Assembly (NCBI RefSeq): GCF_009905375.1
Contig: NC_133657.1
Coordinates: 66,328,336 to 66,392,335, forward strand
Direction of reading: 5' to 3'
DNA: 64,000 nucleotides
From: Apium graveolens
Taxonomy: Eukaryota; Streptophyta; Magnoliopsida; Apiales; Apiaceae
Within the stretch, counting starts at the first letter, position 1. Every line of letters begins with the position of its first letter. Positions 22,240-34,117 of the stretch are shown here, piece by piece. The notes beneath the pieces are model-generated. The model saw only the letters and a list, made by a program, of their open reading frames with translations. It was not told the DNA's origin and made no database searches. Made by a program: the position numbers and the translations under genes.

Positions 22240-23631
22240 TCATAATGGATAATTCGTCCTAACACAGACCTTGTGTGATTCAAAGTAGTGTCGAAGTTTT
22301 ACAGAGGTCATGGATAATTCCAATACTAGTTTTTCCATTGACGTGTACCTTGTTTCAGCGTCGAGTAGACTTCTGCTTACGTAGTAGATGGGGAGTTGAG
22401 ACCCACCTTTTTCTCGTGTCAAGACTCCGCTAACAGCATGATTTATGACAGACAAGTAGACGTATAGTATTTTTCTATCTCCTGGTTTTGACAGTAACAG
22501 TGTAGAGGACAAGTACTTCTTCAAGTCATCAAGAGCTTTCTCATGTTTCTCAGTCTATTCGAACTTTTTGTTTTTTCTCAAGACGTCATAAAATGGATGA
22601 CATCTGTCAGACGAACATGAAATGAACCTGTTCAGGGCTGCTACTCTTCAAGTTAGTTTCTGTGCATCTTTGACATTTTTCGGACTTGTAATCTCGTAGA
22701 TGGCCTTTATTTGTTCTGGACTTGCCTCTATTCCTCTTCTTGTCACCATATGTCCCAAATATTTTCCCGAAGATACGGCGAAATTGCATTTAAATGGATT
22801 TAGTTTCATGTTGTACATACGTAAGATGTCGAATACTTCTACTAGATCTTTGACATGATCTTCTTCATTTTTCGACTTTATAACCATATCGTCGATGTAT
22901 ACTTCCATCTTATGTCCAATTTGTTTTTTGAACATCTTGTTGACTAACCGTTGGAATGTTGCCCCTGCATTTCTCACACCAAAAGGCATTTCCAAGTAAC
23001 AAAAAATTCCTCTAGCTGTTATGAATGCCAACTTTTCCGCGTCAGATGACTCCATTTGTATTTGATTGAAACCACTCGACGCATCAAGGAAAGTTAACAA
23101 TTCATATCCTGCTGTTGAGTCAACCATGGTGTCGATATGTGGGAGAGGATAAGCGTTTTTCAGACAAGCCTTATTTAAATCGGTGTAGTCTACACACACA
23201 TGCCACTTGTCGTTCTTCTTTTGGACAATCACGACATTTTCCAACCATTGAGGATAGTCTACTTCTCGAATCATACTGTTTTTTAGTAACCTGTTTACTT
23301 CTTCATTGATTATGTTATTTCTTTCAGCTCCAAACTTTCGCCTTTTCTGTTGGACTGGAACATGGTTGGGGTCCACGTTCAACTTGTGTGTGATGACGTC
23401 AAGATCTATTCCTGTGATGTCTTCTTGTTCCCATGCGAACGTGTCTAGTCGTGTCGTCAATAATTCCACCAAGTTGGCTTCTATATCAACGGGATGTCTT
23501 CTCCAATCAATACTTTCTTTTCTCCTTCTATAACTGTTACTTATTTGAGAGTTTCCGGACCCTTCATTGCTACGATTCCTGCTTCCTTTTGCTTGTATTG
23601 CACTGTAGTCTTTAAGCATGTTTTGTAACAT
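22240..23631 (-). pseudogene. Element D reverse transcriptase and RNase H
   Basis: Minus strand from 23631: GIDLDVITHKLNVDP, WHVCVDYTDLNKACLKNAYP, LTFLDASSGFNQIQM, MPFGVRNAGATFQRLVN and the catalytic YIDDM (plus-strand 22886-22905 region). CNFAVSSGKYLGHMVTRRG follows. The RT aspartates are intact. After a break around 22540-22650, RNase H follows (22524-22240) with LPIYYVSRSLLDAETRYT. Stops and frame changes separate the pieces. Confidence 0.9.
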
Positions 23632-24092
23632 TCTCTGGCCATGACCTGATCACCTCTAATCTGTTGTGTCCCCCAGGGTGTTGGGAACTTGACGACTTGG
23701 TGAACAGTTGATGGTATAGCCCTCATGTCATGTATCCAAGCTTGCCCCAGAATTATGTTGTAGGTTGAGCCTGCATCAATGCCTAAGAACTTTTGAAGTA
23801 AATTGATTCCACCAGCATATGTGGGTAGGTGTATTTCTCCAATAGTCCTTTTCTTTTCGCCACTAAAACCCACCAATGTCGTATATCATTTCTCTATGTC
23901 AGCTTCCAATAATCCCATTTGTTGTAGCGTATTGAACATCATTATGTTCGTAGAACTTCCATTGTCCACCAAAATTCTCTTTATCAGACAATTTCCAATT
24001 GGTAAAGATATTACCAGTCCATCTTGATGTGGTGACTGGACATGTCCCATGTCAGATGCGTCAAATTGTAACACTGAAGAGTCATCTGTCAC
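23541..24092 (-). pseudogene. Element D protease region
   Basis: Minus strand: IKRILVDNGSSTNIMMFNTL is the retropepsin box (D-N-G-S in place of D-T/S-G-A, usual in Tat). A TGA near 23886 interrupts it, then YNIILGQAWIHDMRAIPSTV gives the second protease motif. The frame shifts before the RT at about 23600. Confidence 0.85.
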
Positions 24093-25621
24093 AACCTCAG
24101 CATGTGCAACTTGTATCCCTTTCCTCTAGCTCGTCTTTTGGCTTGTGAGTACGTTTCCCCACATATTTCTGATCCTCCAGCAATAAAGTTTATGACTTTG
24201 TGATGAGGTGGAGGAGGAGGTAAGTTCGCAGGTGTCTTCTCTGTTTGGACATGATTACTTCTATGTGACGACATGTACTCAGTCAAGTATCCCCTTTTGA
24301 CTAAAGCTCTAATTTCCCTTCTCAGAGCCACGCAAGCAATAGCTTTGTGACCATAATCTCCGAGGAACTCGCATCATAGCTTTGAATCTGGATTCAACTT
24401 TGGCTTGTTAGTTTTGGCTGGCCATTTCACCACATCGCTTAACTTAGCGAATTCCATAACGAGAACTGTAGGGGTTACACTAAACCCATAGCTATCAAAC
24501 GTTGGGGGTATATTTGGGTCTCTTCTCCAATCTGGATGAATTTGTGATGAGTTGACATGTTGTTCATCTCTTATCATCCTGACGTATGGCTTGTTGTCGT
24601 TCTTGTAGTCTTTATTTCTTGTTGACGTGATTTTCCTTTTTGGCCGATAGTATTTGTCATCGTCTTCTCTTTTGTCCTCCTCCAGACGTATTTGAGCCAT
24701 TGCCTTGACTTGCACGTCATCCATTATTTTCCACAGATACTTCGTCAATTCATCATAGAGTGGCAAATCTTTTTCCAATCCTCTTCTAAATGCTTCTATT
24801 ACAGTTGGGACATCACAGTTTATGATTGTAACCTTTTCTCTGTTGATTCTGGTCAGGTAATCTCGTAATGGTTCTCGATACTTCTGATACACCTTATAGA
24901 GGTCACTCGTGGTTTTTTCAAACAGTCGGCTTCTGGAAAATTGTAGGTTCAATGTGTCAACCAAGTCTACTCCCATTTGGTAAACCCACGAACCATTATA
25001 GAGCAGGTCCTATTAGTGTTGATCCAAAGCCCTTACACATGCAAGGCTCTCAATATTCCCTTGGAATTGGCACCATAAACATTCATTGTTTATACTGAGC
25101 AATATGTCCTTGTGGATCAGACGATCCATCGTATTGCTTCATGTGTGGTATAGTGAATCTTTTTGGGATCTCGACTAAAGCAATGTCGTCAGCGAAGGGC
25201 GAATCGGCATAACTTGTAGGATTTGCCTTCTCCAATGGCTTTGGAACACCAGGGATACGTTGAATCATATCTTTACCGCGTGCAACTCTTTCCTTACCGA
25301 CTCAGGAATTTCTGAACGTGACTTAGATTTTTTGTGTCTGTGACTTCTTTTTCTGGTACTCTTCTCTGTCGTACCATCATGTGTGCTTTCTCCCTGTTGG
25401 TCTACGTTGGTGTGAGTCTCCAAGACATGTCCATCTTTGTCTATTATGATGATCTCATTTTCGTGTAGCTGTTCTTTTTCCTTTCCGTCATCGTCGAACA
25501 GTTGTCGTGCAACGATCTTTGTTGCTTGTTTAGTTTCTCCCTTGTTGTTGGACTTGATCGTAGTTATTTCTTTCTTTGAACTATCGTTCTCAGACCGTAG
25601 AGTCTCCATGTTATTCTGCAA
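24089..25621 (-). pseudogene. Element D gag (broken)
   Basis: Minus strand: an N-terminal charged region (25621-25265, MQNNMETLRSEND..) is followed by RFTIPHMKQYDGSSDPQGHI, the classic Tat gag capsid start. LNLQFSRSRLFEKTTSDLYKV and REPLRDYLTRINREKV (24976-24374) follow. A C-terminal segment then leads into the protease. At least three frame changes or stops (about 25265, 25083, 24374) break it. No zinc knuckle was seen. Confidence 0.85.
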
Positions 25622-25732
25622 CTTCTTTATAGCTGCTAGTAAGTCACTATTGTCGCCTTGTTGAGACCCTTCTCTCTACTATTGTGGGGTGTCATCGTCC
25701 GTAGCTGTTAATCGAGTTAATTCTTAGAAAAA

Positions 25733-25750
25733 TTCCCACAGACCGCGCCA
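25733..25750 (-). promoter_or_regulatory. Element D primer-binding site
   Basis: Minus strand TGGCGCGGTCTGTGGGAA lies 3 bp inside the 5' LTR. This sequence type is frequent in Tat-clade elements; the priming tRNA was not determined. Confidence 0.75.
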
Positions 25751-25753
25751 AAC

Positions 25754-26355
25754 TGTTTTCGTAGAAAATTATAGGTTTTAATTCTAAGAATAATTTAATC
25801 GATCAATAATATGGCACAAGTATAAAAGACTAAAGACACGAGAATTGTTGACGTGGAAAACCTCCGTTAAGAAGTAAAAACCGCGGGTGGGACTTTCCCC
25901 AACCAAAAGTAGAGTTTCACTATGTAATAATTATGAGTACAAGAGCGTATATTCTATGTTTTTCTGAGTAGATGTGGTGTGTTTTATGTCTAACACTTAA
26001 CTTGTATTTATAGTACATATCAACAACTAAAATCCTTATTTTTACTCTATGCTCCACGTTCAAATTCCAACTGCATGTCCTCTAATTTCTTCGGGTTGGA
26101 CTCCTTCTTCAAATATGTTTGTTATTTGACCCTTTCTTAATCCTTATCCTTATCTCTGCTATGTTGACAATTTCCCAGCTTGATCCTGTCTAAACCTTCT
26201 TATCTTGCCTAGCTATCGTCATGTCTTCACGTCCTAACTGGTTATCGTCAAGCCTTCACGTCTTATAAGGTTATCGTCAAGTCTTCTAGACGTCTTATAA
26301 GGTTATCGTCAAGTCTTCTAGTTGTCGTCGTGTCTACAAAATCCTGGTCATAACA
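25754..26355 (-). repeat. Element D 5' LTR
   Basis: Pairs with 19302-19871 and is 32 bp longer. The extra length is mainly a tandem copy of a unit of about 30 bp (GTCTTATAAGGTTATCGTCA...) near 26261-26320. A minus-strand TATAAATA at 26005-26012 is a likely TATA box. Confidence 0.92.
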
Positions 26356-26360
26356 GTACC
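26356..26360. repeat. Target-site duplication of element D, right (GTACC)
   Basis: Matches 19297-19301. Confidence 0.9.
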
Positions 26361-26832
26361 CGCTCTACTATCTTATATTTATATAAAGGAAAAACACAGG
26401 TGGATGACGTGTCATTGCTAAAATGGTATTAAACTTAATTTTTCAGGATTCTAGCCCCTCATTCATTTGTCTCTTTTTAAAAAAAAATTACATGATAATT
26501 ACTCAGAGAAAATCAACAGGCAAACTATTTAAATTTAGTGTTGCGCTTCGTCTGCCAAATCCGCTCGAGTGATGAACCCATTTATGGTTTTATATATACT
26601 CACAGGCAGCTAAAAGATTTATGGGCTGAAATCAGGGAGAATTGAAGATCAACTCTTTTGGAGAAATATTTTGTTCAATTAGGTGTCAGGCGTGTCTGCT
26701 CATTCTCGAGTCGAACGGGTTATGTGTACATACACGAGGTATTTTCTTTAGTTTTAGTGCTTTATTTTCAAATATATGTTTACTATGTAGGATATATTTG
26801 AGCATCTATGTTTTCAGTTTATTGTGTTCATA

Positions 26833-27800
26833 TTTTTTGGGTCTTGCTGTCAAACCCCTTAATTCTTGTTGGTGTTGTATTGTTAAAAAGGACCAGAGGA
26901 GTTGGGGAAAAACTGAATTATAAATATCATTTGGTTTGCTTCTACAATGATGTAAAGATATAGTGTGATTTGTTTCAATTTTTTTGCTTCTTGTGTAGTA
27001 AATTTACTAATGACCATCTTAATATAAAGGAAGATATCAGGCCGCTGGCGTGGCTTTACTCAGATGTTCAACACCAATTTTTTGAATTTTATTTTGAATA
27101 CCTTATGTAGATGATCTCAAATTAGATAATTATTTGATATTTTTTAGGATTTTAGGTTTTTCCCTTTGTATGTAATTGTTGCCTGATACTTTTGGCTTTA
27201 GTCTATTTCATACTTCCTTTTATTCTTGACCTGGTTTGATGATACTCATCAATGTGTTGGTTCTTCAAATATTGTGGGGAATCTTTTATTAACAAGTTAA
27301 ATTCTGCTTAATTTTGAAACAAGTTAAGTATTCTACTGACCAATTTATTAAAATTTGTTGTAGAATTGATTTGAATTTGTGCGGGTCAGCTCATTTTTGT
27401 ACTGAATCATATGATAACCCTTAGTCTAGGTTTGCCCTATGCACCCATACATTTATCTAAGTAATGTTAAAAGTTCATACTTCTGCATTTCTATTGATGT
27501 CATTTAGAAATAAGAATTTTTTATTTTCCAAGTAAATAATCAACATTGGTCCTCTATATATATTTATATATCCGTATACAGTGTACATCATTAAGATCAC
27601 TGATATAATCTTAAGAGTTAATGGTGGAAAGGTTGCAGCAAAGAAATTCTGCTGATCAGTTATGAAAAGTTATAAATTCACGTTTGCAGGTGATATGAGA
27701 GAAGATTGCCAAGAACTGGTACCATGATGCAAAAAGGTAACTGAAATGTTATTTTTCCATTTTTTATTGTGATGCTAATTCCCTAGGGAGATGCTAATTT
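26833..27800. repeat. Tandem duplication, copy 1
   Basis: A unit of about 966 bp from TTTTTTGGGTCTTGCTGTC to GGGAGATGCTAATTT, followed directly by copy 2. The copies differ by scattered substitutions and a few small indels. Confidence 0.9.
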
Positions 27801-28764
27801 TTTTGGGTCTTGCTGTCAAACCCCTTAGTTCTTGTTGGTGTTGTATTGTTAAAAAGGACCAGATGAGTTGGGGAAAAACTGAATTACAAATATCATTTGG
27901 TTTGCTTCTACAATGATGTAAAGATATAGTGTGATTTGTTTCAATTTTTTTGCTTCTTGTGCAGTAAATTTACTAATGACCATCTTAATATAAAGGAAGA
28001 TATCAGGCCGCTGGCGTGGCTTTACTCAGATGTTCAACACCAATTTTTTGAATTTTATTTTGAATACCTTATGTAGATGATCTCAGATTAGATAATTATT
28101 TGATGTTTTTTAGGATTTTAGGTTTTTCCCTCTGTATGTAATTGTTGCATGATACTTTTGACTTTAGTCTATTTCATACTTCCTTTTATTTTTGACCTGG
28201 TTTGATGATACTTATCAATATGTTGGTTCTTCAAATATTATGGGGAATCTTTTATTAACAAGTTAAATCCTGTTTAATTTTGAAACAAGTTAAGTATTCT
28301 ACTGACCAATTTATTAAAATTTGTTGTAGAATTGATTTGAAGTTGTGGGTTAGCTCATTTTTGTACAGAATCATATGATAACCCTTAGTCTAGGTTTGCC
28401 CTATGCACCCATACATTTATCTAAGTAATGTTAAAAGTTCATACTTCTGCATTTCTATTGATGTCATTTAGAAATAAGAATTTTTATTTTCCAAGTAAAT
28501 AATCAACATTGGTCCTCTATTTATATTTATATATCTGTGTACAATGTACAACATTAAGATCATTGATATAATCTTAAGAGTTAATGGTGGAAAGGTTGCA
28601 GCAAAGAAATTCTGCCGATCAGTTATGAAAAGTTATAAATTCACGTTTACAGGTGATATGAGAGAAGATTGCCAAGAACTGGTACCATGATGCAAAAAGG
28701 TAACTGAAATGCTATTTTTTCCATTTTTTATTGTGCTACTAATTCCCTAGGGAGATGCTAATTT
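27801..28764. repeat. Tandem duplication, copy 2
   Basis: Offset 966 bp from copy 1, ending with the same GGGAGATGCTAATTTT. The exon-like stretch of about 110 bp (26999-27110) is unchanged in this copy. Confidence 0.9.
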
Positions 28765-30624
28765 TGCTTACTCATGAGGATTACTAACAAGGATGTGTTG
28801 CTTGATGAGATTATTAACTTTATGTAATCGCTGCAACGACAAATTGATGTAGCATTAACTGATATGCTTTTTATTAATTTATAACGAGTCAAATTAAAAC
28901 TAGCATGAATCCTTTTTGCAGTCTCTAGACTTAATCTTTTACAATTATCTATTGGCTAAGGTTGTGCCCGAACGTGTTTTGCAGGTCCTTTGACTTTCAC
29001 TTCAACTAGAGGCAGTAAGATTTATTGCTCATGTATCCTCTGTAAGGGAAAGATTTCCCGCCCTATCCCCCAGAGTGGTAGTTGTTGAAGGCCCCGCGGT
29101 TGTGATGCTGCCCTTCGAGGAGCCTATGTTCATTAATCGAACGACTGTCAAAATTCTGGTGAATGTTACCTATGTTGGTGAACTGAAGGTATGCCCTTGA
29201 GTCCCGAATAAAATAACTTAGATTGGTTGTTAATGATAACCTGACTCGTCATATTTAAATGGCAGTTTTACCAGTCCCTAATTTTGTACGGCGAGGCAAG
29301 CAAATCCAAATGTCACCATTGTTGTGTGTGCACCTTTGCATAGCAAAACTTGCAGGTTTTATCAATTATCATATTAGTCCTTTTGTTAGGCTACCACATG
29401 TGTTTTATAGTTACTTGTTGTGTATTTATGATGTTTTATAACACCCAAAGAAAAATACTAAAATACTAAGAGAAATAAGAAAAGATCTTTTAAAAATTTA
29501 TTCTCATTAGACTCTAATAAATACTCATAAGCTCATTTTCTTTGGTCTAGATGTAAAATAATATTAATTTAGGTATGCTTATATCTTGTATTAATTGTAG
29601 TATGCAAAAAATATTTATCAGCTTTTATACCACTTTTTAAAGTCTATATGATTTAAGGATCAGAGATTTGTTAGAGTTGCATACTATGTTATATGAATTC
29701 AGGTTGGCCACTGGTCAGAATTTATCTAATTGACTCAATCTCTGTCATTATGAGATTATTATTTTGAAAAAGTTGCTCTATTATTAAATTTATGTGCTCA
29801 CATTTTATGCCAAATGTGCATTCTCACCTTAATAAAGAGTGAACCCGTATAATGTTGATATGAAATGATTCATGTTAAAACATGCAAGTAAACACCAATA
29901 TTTTTGTACAAGGACAATTTTAGCAATTTCATCTATCCGTTATGAGTTTCATCTTTGCATTTTCCACTAGGAAATTTATCGGGAGTCCCAAATACGTCTA
30001 TGCTAGCGGTTTAACAATGTCCGTAAAGGATACATCACATACCTTTGCAAAAGACTTATTATCGATATTTTTACTAAGCTGATACTTTATTTAAACAGTA
30101 AAACTGAATATCTGATCATGATAATATGCTAAATTTAGTTCATTTTACCCGCTCCATACAATACTTTCATGTCTTAATGATTATAATTAATTTTGACATT
30201 TTTTTGTGATATATTTTGATTGGGCTATTTAGATGTGAATTTTTTTATGTGATAGTTGTTTATTTCTTTACAGTTGAGTGAGATTAAATGTCTTCCATTG
30301 ATGAGCCAGTGTATCATATAGTTTTGATCGCTAAGCTATAAAAAAAGACATGAGGTTTTTGGTTGCATTCTATTCTGAAGCTTTCTATAATTGCTCAAGA
30401 GTTTGGTGTGGAGCGAAAATGGAAGAAAATTATTTCCTTATTAACCGAGAACAATGATCACGGCGATGAGGTGCTTCTTGCTATGTTGAAGAGCCGAGGG
30501 TGTTCTTTCCTGAAGTTGGAAGCGTGCAACATTCTTTAACTTCATGAATTTATATATGTTGATTGTTGACTATCAATACACTCTTTATTTTAGCATGTGA
30601 TCCAGAAAATAAATGTTGTGTATA

Positions 30625-31644
30625 TGTTGTGTACTTGATGATTTCATTAACAAAACACCTTGGTAGATTTTACTTAGTGAAAAATGTAGCACTCGACGGA
30701 TAAGGATTATAGTCCCGACGAATGACTTAATATAGTCCCGACGGATGATGATTTATTATCCATCGAGTGAGTAGCTTATGTAACAATAAGTCTGTAGCAC
30801 ATTTCTGCATACACATTGTTTAGATTATGTAAGTAGTACTCAAGTCATGTTGACTTTAACTAGATATGCAGAATAGGTTGATTAATTGTACATAGATGAT
30901 ATTTTGTAATCCTGCATAAATTAACTGAAGTCATGTGTCAGATTTCTACCCGATGGATAAACAACAATGCCATTCGACGGATGATCATGAACTCGACGGA
31001 TGATAATGAACCCGACGGATAAAGAATTCAAATATCTGTTGACAGTGACAACACAATCACATGCGTCGAATGTATGCAAATGGAATGTGGAAGCCTATTC
31101 AACTGGGTTTTAGACAACAAAGAAGCATTGCCATTTCCATGCTATTATGAAGATATTCAAAGATGCTGGAATAGAGTAATGAAGTAGCATAGTATTAGAC
31201 TTGATAGTTTTTGTTTTATTATCTTGTCTTATTGCTTTGTAATCTTGGTGATATATAAACCAACAAGCAGCAAAAAGAAAAACTAACTAAGCAACCAAGA
31301 GAGGAACATTTGTAAGCTGTATTCTCAGTATTTCTCAGATTTCTTAGTTGTTCATTTGTAAGCAGCTATGAGCTAATTGCTACACAGAGTTCTCTTGATA
31401 TATTATATATATCCGGTGGATACATTCAAATCCACCAGAAAGTTTTTAAAGACTTGTGTTTTTAATTACTTGTGTTTTGATTCATTTCAAGTTATTATTC
31501 CGCACTTTGCAAATCAATTCACACTGATATATATATATATATATATATATATTTAAGTTAGAACAATTTTATTTGTGAAAAAGTTTCAAGAATTCCATTC
31601 AACCCCCCTTCTGTAATTTTTGTTGCATTGTTAAGGGACTAACA
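30625..31644 (+). repeat. Element A 5' LTR
   Basis: About 1020 bp, from TGTTGTGTACTTG to GGGACTAACA. The left edge is set by alignment with fragment L (TGTTATGAACTTG). The only other LTR copy would be outside the window, so the start is less certain than the end. Eight CGACGGAT-type motif sites lie at 30692-31020. A (TA)n run lies at 31527-31552. Confidence 0.78.
31250..31259 (+). promoter_or_regulatory. Putative TATA box of element A
   Basis: GATATATAAAC about 395 bp before the LTR end, followed by an A-rich probable leader start. Confidence 0.55.
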
Positions 31645-31646
31645 AT

Positions 31647-31658
31647 TGGTATCAGAGC
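31647..31658 (+). promoter_or_regulatory. Element A primer-binding site (tRNA-Met)
   Basis: TGGTATCAGAGC two bases after the LTR end. This is a perfect match to the initiator-Met site common in copia elements. Confidence 0.92.
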
Positions 31659-31703
31659 AAGCTCTTGATAAACAAAGAGTTTAAAGATCAACAAAACAGC
31701 AAG

Positions 31704-34046
31704 ATGAAAAAGAAGGATGTTGGAGTCAAGATTCATTTTCTGGATAAAGATAATTACCATCACTGGAAGGTAAAGATGCATCTTCATTTACTTTCTCAAG
31801 ATGAGGCCTATGTAGATTGCATAGAAAGAGGCCCTCATGTACCAGTGAGAGCTGCAACTGGAAATGAGCCATCTGTCCCCAAGTCAAGGCATGAATGGTC
31901 TGATCCTGATATTGAACAAGTCAGGAAAGATAATAAGGCCATGAATATCCTGTTCAATGGAGTTGATGGTGATATTTTTGACAACATCATCAATTGCAAA
32001 ACTGCCAAGGATGTTTGGGATACAATACAGATTATCTGTGATGGCATTGAGCAAGTTAGAGAAAACAAGATGCAGCTACTGATTCAGCAATATGAGAATT
32101 TTCATAGTGAAGAAAGTGAGTCTCTCACTGACATCTTTAGTAGGTTTCAAAAACTACTAAATGCTCTGAAGCTGCATGGAAGGGTCTATCAGACAAAAGA
32201 CTCCAATCTGAAATTCTTTAGATCTCTTCCAAAGGAATGGAAACCAATGACAGTCTCATTAAGAAACTCTCAAGATTATAAGGAGTTTACTCTGGAGAGA
32301 CTGTATGGCATCCTGAAGACTTATGAGCTTGAAATAGAGCAAGATGAGAGGATGGAGAGAGGAAAGAAGAAAGGAGGATCCATTGCACTAGTTGCTGAGT
32401 TAGAAAAAGAGAAGGAGATGAAGATGAAAGCTGTTGAATCAACTTCAAAGGTCTGTGAAAACAAGGGCAAGGGGCTGGTAGCAGAAAATGAAGATTCTTT
32501 GAGCCAAGATGACATGGAAGACATTGATGAACATCTAGAATTTCTTTCCAGAAGATTTGCCAAGCTCAAGTTCAAGAAGAACTTTGGAGCAGCCAAGCCA
32601 AATAGAAACATGGTGAATAAATCAAAATTCAAGTGTTTCAAATATGGCTTGGCAGGGCACTTTTCCAGTCAGTGTAGAAAGTCAGATTCCAACAAAAAGA
32701 AGTTTGACCTTGTGGATTATAAACAGAAATACTTTGAGTTGCTCAAACAAAAGGAAAGGGCTTTCATTACACAGGAAAATGACTGGGCAGCAGATGGTCT
32801 GGATGAATATGAAGATGTCAGCTATATCAATCTAGCCCTATTGGCCAAGTCTGATGAAACAGAGACAAGTTCTTCAAGTAATCAGGTAATCACTACTAAC
32901 CTTGCATATTTATATAAAGCTGAGTGTAATGATGCTATAAATGACATGTCTACAAAATTATACCATTTGCGTGTTACACTTAAGTCTCTCACTAAAGAAA
33001 ATGCTAAAATCAAAGAAAACAATTTATTTTTAAGTGAGAGGATTAATGTGCTAGAGTCTCAGTTTATTGAATTTGAAAAATTAAGAATTGAGTGCAAAAT
33101 TGCTAAGGATGAATTAACTGAGTCCTTGAAGAAAGAAGAGATCTTGAAGAAGCAGCTTGAACGTGAACAAGAGGTGATTAAGGCATGGAAAACATCTAGG
33201 GATGTTCATGCTCAAATCACCAAAGTTCAAGGGATTGAGTCCTTTTGTGATGCATCCTGGAAAAAGAACAAGAAGAAGCTGGAATCCAATCTGGTGGAAG
33301 GATTGCTAACATATGTAGACTCGACGGATGATGAGGGTCATCCATCAGATAGCAAAAAGGGTTATCCATCGAGTGACATAAATCCTCATCCGTCGACTGT
33401 GAGCAAGCCTGTGAGTAAAGCCAAGCTTGTCAAGTTAAATGAGAGATATGGATCAGTTTCCAAGAATTTTGTTCCAGGAGAATCTAGTCAAGTGAAGAAG
33501 GAAAAGAAGGCTAATGTTGGTCATATGACTGTCAAACAATTGAGTGACAGACTTGAAAAGATTGAGGTTAAAACAGAGGCTAAAAATAAAAATAATAGAA
33601 ATGGTAAAGTAGGGATTAACAAACACAATAAGTACACACCTGATAAATATGCTCCTAGAAAAATCTGTGTCAAGTATGGTAGTGTAAATCATTTGTCTGT
33701 TAATTACAAATCTGCCATGCCTACTTCCATATCTGTGCCACCTCACTTTCCCAACATGAATGTCAGGCCTCCTATGCCTATGAATGCTATGTCTACACAG
33801 AATATGAATGCACAATTTGCTAACATGCCATTTGCACCTAATCCTTATTATGCTGCATTTAGTATGCCACAAATGCCATTTAGCATGCCTTACTGGAATA
33901 ACATGTTCACTAATAGCATGTCATTCCCCATTAATCATAATATGCATGATAATTCTGCTGTAATGAATGGTGTCAAAGGTTCAACTCAAATGACTAAGGG
34001 TGAATCTGATATCCCCAAGTCAAATGAGATCAACCCTAAGAAATAG
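31704..34046 (+). CDS. Element A gag, open 780 codons
   Basis: ATG 31704 (MKKKDVGVKIHFLDKDNYHH) is preferred over an in-frame TTG at 31665. Gag capsid domain: NYHHWKVKMHLHL, DNIINCKTAKDVWDTI, ESESLTDIFSRFQKLLNAL and DSNLKFFRSLPKEWKPM. The first zinc knuckle is damaged: CFKYGLAGHFSSQC, with Tyr for the second Cys. A long coiled coil (about residues 420-530) follows, then a segment holding the CGACGGAT motif. The second knuckle (CVKYGSVNHLSVNYK) has two Tyr for Cys changes. A Met/Pro/Asn-rich tail ends at TAG 34046. The frame is open throughout, but RNA binding is probably lost. The Cys-to-Tyr changes are all G-to-A transitions. Confidence 0.88.
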   Translation: MKKKDVGVKIHFLDKDNYHHWKVKMHLHLLSQDEAYVDCIERGPHVPVRAATGNEPSVPKSRHEWSDPDIEQVRKDNKAMNILFNGVDGDIFDNIINCKTAKDVWDTIQIICDGIEQVRENKMQLLIQQYENFHSEESESLTDIFSRFQKLLNALKLHGRVYQTKDSNLKFFRSLPKEWKPMTVSLRNSQDYKEFTLERLYGILKTYELEIEQDERMERGKKKGGSIALVAELEKEKEMKMKAVESTSKVCENKGKGLVAENEDSLSQDDMEDIDEHLEFLSRRFAKLKFKKNFGAAKPNRNMVNKSKFKCFKYGLAGHFSSQCRKSDSNKKKFDLVDYKQKYFELLKQKERAFITQENDWAADGLDEYEDVSYINLALLAKSDETETSSSSNQVITTNLAYLYKAECNDAINDMSTKLYHLRVTLKSLTKENAKIKENNLFLSERINVLESQFIEFEKLRIECKIAKDELTESLKKEEILKKQLEREQEVIKAWKTSRDVHAQITKVQGIESFCDASWKKNKKKLESNLVEGLLTYVDSTDDEGHPSDSKKGYPSSDINPHPSTVSKPVSKAKLVKLNERYGSVSKNFVPGESSQVKKEKKANVGHMTVKQLSDRLEKIEVKTEAKNKNNRNGKVGINKHNKYTPDKYAPRKICVKYGSVNHLSVNYKSAMPTSISVPPHFPNMNVRPPMPMNAMSTQNMNAQFANMPFAPNPYYAAFSMPQMPFSMPYWNNMFTNSMSFPINHNMHDNSAVMNGVKGSTQMTKGESDIPKSNEINPKK

Positions 34047-34117
34047 AAAAAGAAAGCTAACAAGGCAGGACCCAAGGAAACTTGGGTACCAAAATCAACT
34101 TGATTTGATTTTGATGT
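34047..34117 (+). other. Element A gag-pol junction
   Basis: After the gag stop comes WVPKST and a TGA near 34102. A T-rich stretch ending GTGTGCAG then precedes GGAAACAGGAAGAA, where pol opens. A similar junction is found in element B (40403-40432). Confidence 0.55.

Larger units (their letters stand above)
19302..26355 (-). mobile_element. Element D: Ty3/gypsy, Tat clade, with antisense extra gene
   Basis: A 7054-bp minus-strand element with 570- and 602-bp LTRs and a GTACC duplication. Order on the minus strand: LTR, primer site, gag, protease, RT, RNase H, second RNase H, integrase zinc region. An antisense gene, purine tract and LTR follow. The second, archaeal-type RNase H and an extra gene before the 3' LTR are hallmarks of the Tat lineage (family knowledge). 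About 31 differences between LTRs (roughly 5%) make it the oldest complete element here by this measure. Most of integrase is deleted. Confidence 0.92.
26361..30624. other. Unclassified region with tandem duplication and exon-like fragments
   Basis: No retroelement gene recognised. It begins TCTACTATCTTATATTTATA soon after D, which loosely recalls Helitron 5' ends. No matching hairpin plus CTRR end was found, so this stays a suggestion. It holds two copies of a 966-bp unit (26833-27800, 27801-28764). It also has exon-like stretches bordered by splice-like sites: near 26999-27110 and its copy; 29010-29188, coding for LEAVRFIAHVSSVRERFPAL and VKILVNVTYVGELK before a GT; and 30380-30540 with IAQEFGVERKWKKIISLL. 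These may be captured pieces of a host gene; I do not recognise the parent. Confidence 0.5.

Noticed and set aside
26361..26390. Firm Helitron call
   Set aside because: The start is only loosely similar. No 3' hairpin with CTRR end, no A/T insertion site and no Rep/helicase gene was seen.
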